64,000 nt of DNA from an uncultured Dongia sp. (GTDB lineage: Bacteria > Pseudomonadota > Alphaproteobacteria > Dongiales > Dongiaceae). Both the position numbers and the translations under genes were made by a program. The stretch covers positions 1 through 64,000 of the forward strand of contig NZ_CAKZGO010000024.1 of the NCBI RefSeq assembly GCF_936916975.1, read 5' to 3'. The notes below the pieces were generated by a model. The model worked only from the letters and a program-made list of their open reading frames with translations, did not search any database and was not told where the DNA came from. Positions 34,835 to 43,340 of this stretch are shown here, piece by piece (positions within the stretch are counted from its first letter, which is position 1; every line of letters begins with the position of its first letter).

Positions 34835-35773
34835 TTACCCCCACGGACCCTTCTGACGTTCCACCGTCGAGGGAATCGACGAGCGTCGCGTCGCATGACG
34901 GGCGGTGGTCACGGGCGCCGTCCTCGCCACGCCGCCGCTTTCCATCGCCAGCAGGCGCTCGATGCGGTTGGTGACGTGGGGGTGGGTCGAGAACAGGCTG
35001 TCGCCGGCGCGGCCGTGGAGCGGGTTGACGATGAAGAGATGGGCCGAGGCCGGGTTGGCTTCGGCGGTCTCATTGTTGATGACCTCCGCACCCTGGCTGA
35101 TCTTGTTGAGCGCGCTGGCCAAGGCTCGCGGCTGGCCGCTGATCTCGGCGCCGATGCGGTCGGCTTCGTATTCGCGGCTGCGCGAGATCGCCATCTGCAC
35201 CAGCATGGCGGCAAGCGGTGCGAGCAGCATGACGACAAGGCTGCCGATGCCGCCCAACGGCGAGTTGCGGTCGTCGCGCTGGCCCATCATTCCCATGAAC
35301 ATCAGCGAATTGGCGAGCATGCCGATGGCACCCGCCAGCACCGCGGTCACCGTCATGATGAGCGAATCGCGGTTCTTCACATGGGCGAGTTCATGGGCCA
35401 TGACACCGGCGACTTCGTCCCGCGACAGCATGCGCAGGAGGCCGGTGGTGGCAGCGACCGCGGCGTTCTCCGGATTGCGCCCCGTCGCGAAGGCATTCGG
35501 CTGGTCGTTGTCGATGATGTAGACTTTCGGCATGGGCAGGCTGGCGCGCTGCGCCAGATTTGCGACGATGCCCTCAAGCTCATGGCCATCGGCCGGCTGC
35601 GCGCGGTACATGCGCAGCACGATCTTGTCCGCGTTCCAATAGGCAAAGAGGTTCATGGCCAAGGCCACGCCGAAGGCAATGACGATACCGGTCTGGCCGC
35701 CGATCACATAACCGACCGCCAGGAACAGGCCGGTCATCGCGGCCAGCAGCAAAGCAGTCCGCATGTAACCCAT
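34835..35773 (-). CDS. htpX: Membrane zinc metalloprotease HtpX (M48)
   Basis: 312 residues. Two N-terminal membrane helices ([39 protein letters not shown]), the zinc motif HELAH in [14 protein letters not shown], two further helices and the third ligand region [15 protein letters not shown]. It degrades misfolded inner-membrane proteins. The C-terminal tail is basic and serine/arginine-rich beyond the usual end. Start ATG at 35773 follows GGATGAGAG; an in-frame ATG at 35764 is possible. Confidence 0.95.
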   Translation of the reverse strand: MGYMRTALLLAAMTGLFLAVGYVIGGQTGIVIAFGVALAMNLFAYWNADKIVLRMYRAQPADGHELEGIVANLAQRASLPMPKVYIIDNDQPNAFATGRNPENAAVAATTGLLRMLSRDEVAGVMAHELAHVKNRDSLIMTVTAVLAGAIGMLANSLMFMGMMGQRDDRNSPLGGIGSLVVMLLAPLAAMLVQMAISRSREYEADRIGAEISGQPRALASALNKISQGAEVINNETAEANPASAHLFIVNPLHGRAGDSLFSTHPHVTNRIERLLAMESGGVARTAPVTTARHATRRSSIPSTVERQKGPWG

Positions 35774-35885
35774 CTCTCATCCGTCTCCATTCGTTGAACG
35801 AAATAACCTTAGCCGCAAGATTGTTACGGGCTCTGCGAGAATCAAGGTCTTGACGCCGGGGGGATGGATCCTATCGTCTCATCCC

Positions 35886-36047
35886 ATGAGCACAGCAGAC
35901 GACAAATCGGCCGAGAAGCCAGCCATTCCGCCCAGGAAACCGGAAAAGACCAAGGCCTCGCCGCCACCGGAATTCGGCGGCCCGACCGGCCCGGAGCCCA
36001 CCCGCTATGGCGATTGGGAACGCAACGGCAGGGTCAGCGATTTTTGA
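35886..36047 (+). CDS. SDHAF4/DUF1674-type small protein (succinate dehydrogenase assembly factor)
   Basis: 53 residues. The C-terminus GPEPTRYGDWERNGRVSDF is the diagnostic conserved block of the family. The N-terminus is a disordered Lys/Pro/Ala stretch. Mitochondrial Sdh8/SDHAF4 binds the free flavinylated SdhA subunit; the bacterial role is inferred by homology. The longer upstream frame to 35850 is not needed. It is followed by the DUF1223 gene on the same strand. Confidence 0.85.
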   Translation: MSTADDKSAEKPAIPPRKPEKTKASPPPEFGGPTGPEPTRYGDWERNGRVSDF

Positions 36048-36123
36048 GCAAAACCCCCAGTTATGCGGCCGGGCACGGGAAAGTGAGTGGCCAGGGTCGA
36101 CCCCGCGGCCTTAGGTTAAGGTC

Positions 36124-37029
36124 ATGACGCGCCACCTGTTTCAGATCGCCGCCCTGGTCGCCACCCTGGCGCTGGCCATGCTATTGCCGCCCGGCCTCGC
36201 CGCGGCGCAGAGCAGCGACAACCTGATTCAACCCTTCGCCGGTCCGACCACCTCGCCGGGTGGCGGGCCCCCCGGATTCGGCACGCCGAGCGGGCTCATG
36301 CCATCGCAACCGCCGGCCCTCACCGAACCAGCGCCGATTCTGACGCCACTTGCGCTTGAGACGCCGCCCGCACCCACCGTGGTGGAGCTGTTCACGTCGG
36401 AAGGCTGCTCGTCCTGCCCGCCGGCCAATGATTACCTGCGCGAGCTCGCCCAGCGGAAGAACCTGCTGACCCTCTCCTATCATGTCGACTATTGGGACTA
36501 TATCGGCTGGAAGGATCGCTTCGCCGATCCCAGTTCCGCCCAGCGCCAGCGCGCCTATGCCGCCGCCCATGGCAAGACCATGATCTATACGCCGCAGATG
36601 GTCATCGCGGGGGCGATCGAGACGGTAGGGTCGGACCGCAAGCTGGTCGAGAAGGCGCTGAAGGCCGCCGACCGTCGCCATGCCATGTATGCGCTGACGC
36701 TCGCCAAGGATCCCTCCGGCGGCATCCACCTTACCCTGCCGCAGGCGGCTTTGTCGGTGCCGGCCAGCCTGTGGCTGGTCACCTATATCTATGAGGATGC
36801 CAGCGACATCAGCGGTGGCGAGAATCGCGGCCGCCACATGATCACCACCAATGTCGTCCGATCTCTGCGCAAGGTCGGCATGTGGGACGGCAGCCCGGAT
36901 GACCGCCTCATCAGCCTGACGGAAGCGGAAATCGCCGCCAAGCCCGACGCCTGCGCTATCATCGCCAACGAGGCCGAATTCGGCCCGGTGGTCGCCGCCG
37001 CGGCCTGGGACTTCAAGGATCTGTGGTGA
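36124..37029 (+). CDS. DUF1223 secreted thioredoxin-like protein
   Basis: 301 residues. A signal peptide at residues 1-29 (LVATLALAMLLPPGLAAAQS) is followed by a ~55-residue Pro/Gly-rich linker and then the DUF1223 core: VVELFTSEGCSSCPPANDYL with a CxxC pair, LSYHVDYWDYIGWKDRFADP and YTPQMVIAG. The fold is thioredoxin-like and periplasmic; substrate and redox role are not established. Its stop overlaps the GTG of the small downstream gene. Confidence 0.9.
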   Translation: MTRHLFQIAALVATLALAMLLPPGLAAAQSSDNLIQPFAGPTTSPGGGPPGFGTPSGLMPSQPPALTEPAPILTPLALETPPAPTVVELFTSEGCSSCPPANDYLRELAQRKNLLTLSYHVDYWDYIGWKDRFADPSSAQRQRAYAAAHGKTMIYTPQMVIAGAIETVGSDRKLVEKALKAADRRHAMYALTLAKDPSGGIHLTLPQAALSVPASLWLVTYIYEDASDISGGENRGRHMITTNVVRSLRKVGMWDGSPDDRLISLTEAEIAAKPDACAIIANEAEFGPVVAAAAWDFKDLW

Positions 37030-37229
37030 CGGCGTTTCGCGCGACACATCGCCATTACAAGGGCGGGCTCTATCGGAAACTGTTCGACGCCACGCATAGC
37101 GAGAGCGAGGAGCTGCTCACCATCTATCTCACGTCGGACGGTCGGCCCTTCGCGCGGCCGAAGGCGATGTTTGATGGTGTGACCGATGAGGGCGTGCGGC
37201 GGTTTGAGCCGATTGAGGGCGATAAGTAG
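37026..37229 (+). CDS. DUF1653-type small protein
   Basis: 67 residues with a GTG start overlapping the DUF1223 stop (GTGA at 37026-37029); GTG at 37023 is an equal choice. The pattern HRHYKGGLYRKLFDATHSES, then YLTSDGRPFARPKAMFDG, matches the DUF1653 family, whose function is unknown. Coupled translation with DUF1223 is likely. The palindromic repeat begins 17 bp after its stop. Confidence 0.8.
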   Translation: MTAFRATHRHYKGGLYRKLFDATHSESEELLTIYLTSDGRPFARPKAMFDGVTDEGVRRFEPIEGDK

Positions 37230-37246
37230 TCGTCATGCAAATTGGT

Positions 37247-37351
37247 CGTCATGGTACGCGAAGGCGTACCACCCACGAGTTTCGTCGTCGCATACCAGAT
37301 TCATGGCAGGCAAACTCGTGGGTGGTCGGCCTTCGCCGACCATGACGATTT
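37247..37351. repeat. Palindromic intergenic repeat (CGTCATG family), copy 3
   Basis: Arms identical in sequence to the copy at 34717-34811 but with a different, longer central loop. Its right end supplies the TTA that is the stop codon of the convergent acyltransferase gene. Confidence 0.9.
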
Positions 37352-38177
37352 AGTCAGGCGCCCTGCCACTCAAAGCATTGTCGACACCCGCCGCGATCGT
37401 CTTGTAGCAATGCTGCGTCAGTTCTTTCCGGGAGCGGAAATCGCTCATCAGGACGGGCGGGTGGAATTCCACGACGACGCGGGCGCGGCCCAGACGCGTG
37501 AAGGCCCAGAGATGGCCGCCCAGGGTCATGTCGCCATACCAGGCGACATAGGCGCGGTTGCGGTAGCACATCGGCAAGGCGTTCAGCTGCGTGTAGCTGA
37601 TCGACACCGGCTGCACGGTCAGCGGTTGGCCGCGCGCTTCGCGTTCGGCGACGCTCAGCAGTGCACTGCGAAAGGGCAGGACGCTGTTGCCGTTGTTCGA
37701 CGTCCCTTCGGGAAACAGGATGAGATTGTCGCCGGCATCGAGCCGTTGCTGCAGATCGTCGCGCTGGCGGTGCGTGGTACCGCGCTTGCGGTCGACGAAG
37801 ACCGTGCGCTGCATCTTGGAGAGCCAGCCGAACACTGGCCATGAACTCACTTCGGTCTTGGCGACAAAGCTGCCTTCGATGAGGCTGCCGAAGACCGGAA
37901 TGTCGAGATAGGAGGTGTGGTTGCTGACGAACAGGGTGGGGTGGGCCGTCGACATCGTGCCCCGCTGTTCAACATCGAGCCCGATGATGCGACAGGTCAG
38001 GCGGTGATAGACGCGCGGCAGCAGGCTGCGGCCGCGACTGCGCGTCAGCAGCAGGGCAAGCTGCACGACACTGAGGCTGACCGTCAGGCTGAGATAGGTG
38101 CCAAGGCGCATGACCCCGCGCAGGCTCGATCCTTCATCCAGCTCGAAATGCCGAGCCGGCTTTCGGGGTCTAGACAT
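37350..38177 (-). CDS. 1-acyl-sn-glycerol-3-phosphate / lyso-ornithine-lipid O-acyltransferase (PlsC/OlsA family)
   Basis: 275 residues. The PlsC motifs are clear: SNHTSYLDIP (HX4D), RKRGTTHRQ and FPEGTSNNG. One membrane helix precedes them (LGTYLSLTVSLSVVQLALLL). It transfers a fatty acyl chain to a lysolipid at the inner membrane. Adjacency (19 bp) to an OlsB-like gene makes an OlsA role in ornithine-lipid synthesis likely; a plain phosphatidate role is possible. The stop lies in a palindromic repeat. Confidence 0.9.
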   Translation of the reverse strand: MSRPRKPARHFELDEGSSLRGVMRLGTYLSLTVSLSVVQLALLLTRSRGRSLLPRVYHRLTCRIIGLDVEQRGTMSTAHPTLFVSNHTSYLDIPVFGSLIEGSFVAKTEVSSWPVFGWLSKMQRTVFVDRKRGTTHRQRDDLQQRLDAGDNLILFPEGTSNNGNSVLPFRSALLSVAEREARGQPLTVQPVSISYTQLNALPMCYRNRAYVAWYGDMTLGGHLWAFTRLGRARVVVEFHPPVLMSDFRSRKELTQHCYKTIAAGVDNALSGRAPD

Positions 38178-38196
38178 GGTCAGAGTGGGGACATGT

Positions 38197-39015
38197 TCAG
38201 GAATCGCCGCCGTAATCCGGCCGCGTGTAATGCTTCATGTATTTGTCGGTGACCTCGGCGGTCACCACCACGATCGAGACATCGACCGAGCCGAATTCAT
38301 GGTCGATCACCGCGCCATCGCCGACATAGCCGGAGAGGCGCAGATAGCCCTTGATGAGCGGCGGCAGCGACGCCAGCGCCCGGCGCTCGTCGATTTCAGA
38401 GAGCGGCATCATGTTCATGTCGACATAGCGCTCAGCCACCGCCTTGGGGCGGAATTGCGGGGGCGCCAGATGGCGGTGATGGAGATAGGAAAGCGCCATG
38501 CGGTGTGCCGCGGGATCGATGCCGGGGAAACTGGCGCAACCGAACATGATCTCGACCTTGTGGAAGAGGACGTAATCGGTGATCCCCTTCCACAGCAATT
38601 GCATCGCCATCTTGTTGCGATAGGCCGGATCGACGCAGGAGCGCCCCAATTCCAGGATCTCGCCCGGCCGGTTGACCAGAGGGGAGATGTCGTATTCGGC
38701 GATGGAATAGAAGCGGCCGGCGCGACGGGCAGCCTCGCGCCGCAGCAGGCGATAGGTGGCGACGATGCCTTTGACGCCGGCGCCGCGCTTGCGGTCGACC
38801 ACGATGAGATGATCGCAATAGGGATCGAAGGCGTCGAAATCGCGGCGCACGCGGACCATCTCCGGTCCGGGCTTGGCACCCATCTCGTCATAGAACACCC
38901 GGTAGCGCAGTTCCTGCGCCGCCAGAATCTCGGCTTCCGTTTCAGCAAGGCGCGCTTCCAGGTCGCCGACAATGACTTCGACCGGCCGCTCGCGCCGGGC
39001 CGCAGCCACGATCAT
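38197..39015 (-). CDS. olsB: OlsB-like ornithine N-acyltransferase (hemolysin-like GNAT family)
   Basis: 272 residues of the Acetyltransf_5 type: LEARLAETEAEILAAQELRYRVFYDEMGA-like N-terminal block, VATYRLLRREAARR, LELGRSCVDPAYRNKMAMQLLWKGI and the SFPGIDPAAH region. OlsB enzymes transfer a 3-hydroxyacyl chain from acyl carrier protein to ornithine, forming lyso-ornithine lipid. The start overlaps the fur stop by four bases and the PlsC/OlsA-like gene follows, so fur-olsB-olsA look like one transcript. Specificity for ornithine is inferred. Confidence 0.82.
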   Translation of the reverse strand: MIVAAARRERPVEVIVGDLEARLAETEAEILAAQELRYRVFYDEMGAKPGPEMVRVRRDFDAFDPYCDHLIVVDRKRGAGVKGIVATYRLLRREAARRAGRFYSIAEYDISPLVNRPGEILELGRSCVDPAYRNKMAMQLLWKGITDYVLFHKVEIMFGCASFPGIDPAAHRMALSYLHHRHLAPPQFRPKAVAERYVDMNMMPLSEIDERRALASLPPLIKGYLRLSGYVGDGAVIDHEFGSVDVSIVVVTAEVTDKYMKHYTRPDYGGDS

Positions 39016-39527
39016 TTTTCGCCGCCCCCGGCAGGCATCGACCGCTTGGCGCGGGTCGTCCCTGTTTCGGACCCTGTCGCGTTCTGGGCGGTGCCGTCCT
39101 TGTCGATCGGCACGGCATAGAGTTCCAGCCGATGTCCAACCAGGCGATAGCCGAGCTCGGCAGCTACACCTTTTTGCAGCTTTTCGATCTGCTCGTTGGT
39201 GAACTCGATCACGCGGCCCGATTGAATGTCGATGAGATGGTCGTGATGGTCGTCCTTGGCCTCTTCATAGCGGGCGCGGCCGTCGCCGAAATCATGGCGC
39301 TCCAGGATGCTCGCTTCTTCGAACAGGCGCACGGTGCGGTAGACGGTGGCAAGCGAGATGCCGGGATCTACCTGCGAGGCGCGCTTGTGCAGCAGCTCGA
39401 CATCCGGATGGTCCTGCGCTTCCGAGAGGACGCGCGCAATGATCCGACGCTGGTCGGTCATCTTGAGGCCCTTTTCGATGCAGAGCCGTTCCAGCCTTGA
39501 TGGCACGTCCGCCTCGCCTGTTGTCAT
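39012..39527 (-). CDS. fur: Fur-family metal-responsive regulator
   Basis: 171 residues from the ATG at 39527. The winged helix includes LKMTDQRRIIARVLSEAQDHP and ISLATVYRTVRLFEEASILE. The metal-site motif is DDHHDHLIDIQSGRVIEF. The C-terminus lacks a second Cys pair and ends in a polar Thr/Gly-rich tail. In alphaproteobacteria such proteins respond to iron or manganese (Fur/Mur). It is translationally coupled to olsB (ATGA overlap). Confidence 0.92.
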   Translation of the reverse strand: MTTGEADVPSRLERLCIEKGLKMTDQRRIIARVLSEAQDHPDVELLHKRASQVDPGISLATVYRTVRLFEEASILERHDFGDGRARYEEAKDDHHDHLIDIQSGRVIEFTNEQIEKLQKGVAAELGYRLVGHRLELYAVPIDKDGTAQNATGSETGTTRAKRSMPAGGGEK

Positions 39528-39813
39528 GGTTTTCGTCAAGTTTGCGGTATCCCGAAAAAGGGGTTTAACAGGACCGGCTTGGAGGCCAGCCTATCAGGAA
39601 TCGCCTGCCCGAATCTTGGGCCCTGATCCTTGATTCTGGGTCGACGCCCTATTGTGCCTTGGTTAAGCACCCGCCGCCAAGGGCCTTACAGGGTCGCGCG
39701 GAAAAGCTGGGTGCGCAAGGGCTTAGCCGCCGCAAAACAGTTAATGCCGGGGTGAGACGGGGATTTTGTCGCCAGGGAGGTTTGGGTGGGGGTTTACGGC
39801 CGCTTTCGGGCTC

Positions 39814-40257
39814 TCAAGCGCGCCGGGCCGGACGGCGCTTGCGCCCGCCGCGGCCCAGGCCGAATTCGCGCGCCAGCGACGAGCGCTTCTTGGCGTAATT
39901 GGGCGCAACCATCGGGTAGTCGGCGGAAAGGCCCCATTTTTCGCGGTATTGCTCGGGCGTCATGTCGTAGGCGGTGCGCAGGTGGCGCTTGAGCATCTTC
40001 AGCTTGATGCCGTCTTCGAGGCAGATGAGATAATCCGGCGTGATCGATTTCTTGACCGGCACCGCGGGTTCCTTGGTTGCGGCATGGCGATCGGTCCCGG
40101 CCGAGGCGCCGGCGGTGAGGCTCTGGGTCAGGGCAGCCCGGATATCGGCGATCACCCGGGGCAGGTCACTGATCGCCACGGTGTTGTGGGAGAGATACGC
40201 AGCCACGATCTCGGTCACCATCGGCAGCAGCGGATCGTTCTTCAGCGTATCAGGCAT
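39814..40257 (-). CDS. MucR/Ros-family transcriptional regulator
   Basis: 147 residues from the ATG at 40257, which follows GAGGA; an ATG 15 bases earlier is less well placed. The Ros/MucR zinc-finger segment is DYLICLEDGIKLKMLKRHLRTAYDMT then YREKWGLSADYPMVAPNYA, with a Cys and a downstream His. Members are global regulators of exopolysaccharide, motility and cell-cycle genes, binding AT-rich DNA. The tail is very basic (GRGGRKRRPARRA). It stands alone between rimI and fur. Confidence 0.94.
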   Translation of the reverse strand: MPDTLKNDPLLPMVTEIVAAYLSHNTVAISDLPRVIADIRAALTQSLTAGASAGTDRHAATKEPAVPVKKSITPDYLICLEDGIKLKMLKRHLRTAYDMTPEQYREKWGLSADYPMVAPNYAKKRSSLAREFGLGRGGRKRRPARRA

Positions 40258-40437
40258 GGGTCCATTCCTCATGAGCGGCAGGCGGGTGCGCAGGTCCCCC
40301 CGTGCGGAAGCGGTCCGCGTACTGCATGAGGGATTAGATACTCACCACCCCCGACCTTGGCAATGAAACCAATGTTATTATTTGCCGTTCTCACACATAT
40401 TTCCACCTTATGTGACGCATTTCGCACGAATACTCAG

Positions 40438-40920
40438 CTATTCCAATGATTTCTCGAAGATAAGCGCGTCGATTTCGCCCGAATAATAGGCTTTGCGCCG
40501 CCCGCATTGCGTGAAGCCGGCGCGCTGGTAGCAGGCGATGGCGGGCTCATTGGGGGCCGCCACTTCCAGGAGGGCACGCCTTGCACCCTCCTTGCGCGCC
40601 CTTTGCAGCAAGGCTGCCAACAGTTTGCCGGCGAACCCGTGCCGCCGCTGTTCCGGCAGGATCGCCAGCAGCAGCAGCTCAACTTCATCGACGGCCCGCA
40701 ATGTCAGGCCGAAGCCGATTGGTGCGTCACCATCTGCTACGATCAGGCCGGCGGCGCCAGGCATGGCCAGGATCTCGGCGAAGGACTGGGCTGACCAGGC
40801 CCGGTCCCAGCCAGACTGGAAGCATTGCCGATGTAATTCTGCCAGCAGATCGAGGTCGAAGATTCCGGCGGGACGGAAGGAGAGATCGGGGTTGCTGTTC
40901 TCCGTCGCCGGAACGGTCAT
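40438..40920 (-). CDS. rimI: Ribosomal-protein-alanine N-acetyltransferase
   Basis: 160 residues of GNAT fold: WSAQSFAEILAMPGAAGLIV, the acetyl-CoA loop LLAILPEQRRHGFAGKLLAAL and EVAAPNEPAIACYQRAGFTQCGRRKAYY. RimI-type proteins acetylate the N-terminal alanine of S18 and lie beside tsaB in many alphaproteobacteria, as here (3-bp gap). Other GNAT specificities cannot be excluded. Confidence 0.92.
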   Translation of the reverse strand: MTVPATENSNPDLSFRPAGIFDLDLLAELHRQCFQSGWDRAWSAQSFAEILAMPGAAGLIVADGDAPIGFGLTLRAVDEVELLLLAILPEQRRHGFAGKLLAALLQRARKEGARRALLEVAAPNEPAIACYQRAGFTQCGRRKAYYSGEIDALIFEKSLE

Positions 40921-40923
40921 GCT

Positions 40924-41634
40924 TCACACTGCTTTCGGGAGCGAGACATCCGGCTCGCGCAGATAAAGCGGGGCCGGATCGTGCGCGAAACGCTGCGCCG
41001 GATCGGCGGCGAGACGCAGGATTGCCGCGGCGTCCGCTGCGGCGGCGATGCGATGTGCGGCCGCCGGTAGATCGGCTTGCCATAAATCAAGGCCATCGCC
41101 GGTGATGATGGCGGGCGCGGACGTTTCGATCAGCCGGGCGATCTCCGACATCGTCATGAAACGCGGCGCGTCGCGCAGCTGCAAATCGCTACCCAGCAGC
41201 GCCACAAACGGCTCTTCGCGGCGACTGTCGATCATGACCAGCATGTCGCCTGGATGCGCCGCGCGACTAGCAGGTGACAGCGTTGCCGCAGCGGCCTGGA
41301 AGTTGGTGATGCCGATGACCGGCTTGCCCAGTGCCAGGCCGAAGCCGCGCGCGGTCGAAAGGGCGATGCGCAGGCCGGTGAAGCCGCCGGGCCCGATACC
41401 GACCGCAAGGGCTGCGAGATCCGTCAATGCCCGTTGCGCTTCCGCCATTACCTCCGCCACCATCGGCACCAGGATCGTAGCCTGGCCATGGCGCTGCTCG
41501 ACCTTGCGCGATGCCAGCACACGCAGGCCGTCCCGGCCGATGGCGCCCAAGGCCACCGAGCAAATGGCGCCGGCAGCGTCCAGGGCGAGGATCAGGCGGT
41601 CTTCAACAGGCTGGGTCGTCGTTTCGGCCGACAT
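40924..41634 (-). CDS. tsaB: tRNA threonylcarbamoyladenosine biosynthesis protein TsaB
   Basis: 236 residues with the ASKHA-fold N-terminus LILALDAAGAICSVAL and the TsaB pattern AVGIGPGGFTGLRIALSTARGFGLALGKPVIGI. It forms the TsaBD(E) complex that completes t6A37 on ANN-decoding tRNAs. It is co-transcribed with rimI. The start at 41634 is divergent from the dipeptidase gene at 41721. Confidence 0.95.
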   Translation of the reverse strand: MSAETTTQPVEDRLILALDAAGAICSVALGAIGRDGLRVLASRKVEQRHGQATILVPMVAEVMAEAQRALTDLAALAVGIGPGGFTGLRIALSTARGFGLALGKPVIGITNFQAAAATLSPASRAAHPGDMLVMIDSRREEPFVALLGSDLQLRDAPRFMTMSEIARLIETSAPAIITGDGLDLWQADLPAAAHRIAAAADAAAILRLAADPAQRFAHDPAPLYLREPDVSLPKAV

Positions 41635-41720
41635 CTCTATCTCTTCGTGGCTGCCTCTGGTGGCGGGAGGTGCTGCAATCTGCTAAACGCGGTTTAGAAC
41701 TCTCCAGCAACGGTGGCAAG

Positions 41721-42272
41721 ATGAGCTTGGTTGAAATCACCCCCAGCGCCTATGACGTCGACATCGCGCTGGTCTACGCAACGCCTCATAATCTCAGCGG
41801 TTCCGTCATCTATACCGACCCGGTCTGCTACCTGCATGAACGGGCGGCGGAGCTGCTGAAGAAGGCCGTGCATCTCGCCCAGCCACTGGGCTTGCGCATC
41901 AAGATCCTCGACGCCTTTCGCCCCTCGGAAGCGCAATGGTGCCTGTGGAACGCCTTGCCCGATCCCGAATTCGTGGCGGACCCACGGCGCGGCTCACCCC
42001 ACACCCGTGGTGTCGCCATCGATCTCACCTTGGTCGACGACAAAGGCGTCGAGCTTGAGATGGGCACGGGCTTCGACGAAGCCATCCCGCAATCCCATCA
42101 TGCCGCAACCGACATCCCGGTCATCGCCCAACGCAACCGCTTCACCTTGCTGGGGATCATGATGGCCGCGGGCTGGGACAATTATAAGAACGAGTGGTGG
42201 CACTACCAGATGTTCAACAGCCGCGACTATCCCCTCATCGAGCAAGCGCAGCTGCCCAAGCCGATGATGTAG
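41721..42272 (+). CDS. ddpX: D-alanyl-D-alanine dipeptidase (VanX/DdpX, peptidase M15D)
   Basis: 183 residues. Catalytic motifs of the family: ILDAFRPSEAQ (Arg), GSPHTRGVAIDLTLVD (SxHxxGxAxD zinc site), MGTGFDEA and NEWWHYQMF (ExxWH, catalytic Glu and zinc His). It would hydrolyse D-Ala-D-Ala, recycling cell-wall dipeptide. No VanR/S, VanH or VanA partner is present, so a vancomycin-resistance role is not indicated. It stands at the left edge of the accessory-looking stretch. Confidence 0.93.
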   Translation: MSLVEITPSAYDVDIALVYATPHNLSGSVIYTDPVCYLHERAAELLKKAVHLAQPLGLRIKILDAFRPSEAQWCLWNALPDPEFVADPRRGSPHTRGVAIDLTLVDDKGVELEMGTGFDEAIPQSHHAATDIPVIAQRNRFTLLGIMMAAGWDNYKNEWWHYQMFNSRDYPLIEQAQLPKPMM

Positions 42273-42319
42273 CGGCCCAACCCGGCGCGGTGGTATTTTT
42301 TCAAGTCTTGCGATGAATA

Positions 42320-42526
42320 CGGATCGGCGAGATTGTCAGTGCCGTGACTGCTGCAGCAACGGAACTTCAATCGACGTCACCGGGCCTGCAGGCGGCCGCC
42401 GGCACCAGCGAAGTTGCCAACGACATCCATGGTGTCACCGAGGCATCGCAGCAGACCAGCGCCGGCTCGACCCAGGTGCTGACGGCTGCCAACGAACTCG
42501 CCGAGAACGACGCCAAGCTCAAACGG
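42320..42526 (+). pseudogene. Chemoreceptor remnant (fused start and end of a signalling domain)
   Basis: The frame reads RIGEIVSAVTAAATELQSTS, the usual beginning of an MCP signalling domain, then jumps directly to EVANDIHGVTEASQQTSAGS and QVLTAANELAENDAKLKR, its usual end. The ~200-residue middle, including the conserved tip, is missing, and the expected EVDRFL ending is replaced. After it a 14-bp unit TGCATGGCTGGGCG is repeated twice (42571-42598). No intact start or sensor part precedes it. Confidence 0.75.
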
Positions 42527-42602
42527 GTTCCTGTACACGGTGCGGAGCCCATAGGGGCGCGTGGCCGGTGTGCATGGCTGGGCGTGCATGGCTGGGCGGC
42601 GC

Positions 42603-43340
42603 TCAGGGTTCCGGTGTACCGGTCAAAGGCTGGCATTCCGTCTTCAGGACGTCGGGATAGAGATCGATGCCGCGCATCATGAATTTGAGGCGCAGGCCAT
42701 AGGACGTGATCTTGCACTCGCTGATGCTGAGCGGCACGGCGGCTGCGACATAGTCGGGGTAGAACAGGCCATAGCCATTCACCAGCGACCACAATTCGTT
42801 GAACAGCGTGGCGCGGATGCGGAAATAGAAGCTGTTCTCATCGGTGCAGGGCAGGGCATGGCAGCCCTGGACCGAGTGAACGTTCTCTTCCGGCAGGATC
42901 TCCTGGGAGTTCGTCAGATAGACGATTTCGTCGCGTTTGACGGTGGCGAAGTAGAGGCCGACATCGACGGCTAAGCCCAGCAGCGGCAGCAGGGCGAACC
43001 ACAGGAACAACAGGGTCGTGGTCAGCAACAGGCCGGCGCGGGTCTTTGAAAACTGCCGCTGCTTGAACTTGTCTTCGACATAGACAAGGCGGGCCCAAAG
43101 CCTCCGATACCAGCCGAACAGGAAATTGAGCGGCACAGCGAAGAACCCGGCCGTGGGCCGCAAGATGGTCTCATAGATCCAGATCGCCGCGACGACCACC
43201 TGGGCGATGAAGCGGCCAAAGGCGGTGAGGTCCTTGGCTGTCTTGACCTGCCACTGCCCCGCCTCTGCCCGCTCGGCCTCATAGGCGCGGTCCTCGATGC
43301 GTCGCTTCAGGCTGTCGACTTGCTTCTGCAGGTCGCTCAT
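42603..43340 (-). CDS. Unrecognised two-pass membrane protein with cytoplasmic coiled coil
   Basis: 245 residues. An N-terminal coiled coil (LQKQVDSLKRRIEDRAYEAE) is followed by hydrophobic segments at about 44-75 (FIAQVVVAAIWIYETIL) and 103-132 (LLLTTTLLFLWFALLPLLGL). The C-terminal ~110 residues have four cysteines (CHALPC, SECKI, KTECQ), suggesting disulfides in the periplasm. No family recognised. The ATG overlaps the stop of the Clp-like ATPase gene (ATGA), so it is the third gene of that operon and a likely membrane anchor or target (inference). Confidence 0.75.
   Translation of the reverse strand: MSDLQKQVDSLKRRIEDRAYEAERAEAGQWQVKTAKDLTAFGRFIAQVVVAAIWIYETILRPTAGFFAVPLNFLFGWYRRLWARLVYVEDKFKQRQFSKTRAGLLLTTTLLFLWFALLPLLGLAVDVGLYFATVKRDEIVYLTNSQEILPEENVHSVQGCHALPCTDENSFYFRIRATLFNELWSLVNGYGLFYPDYVAAAVPLSISECKITSYGLRLKFMMRGIDLYPDVLKTECQPLTGTPEP

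Noticed and set aside
41721-42272. Vancomycin-resistance cluster
   Set aside because: Only the VanX/DdpX-type dipeptidase exists; no ligase, dehydrogenase or VanRS genes nearby.
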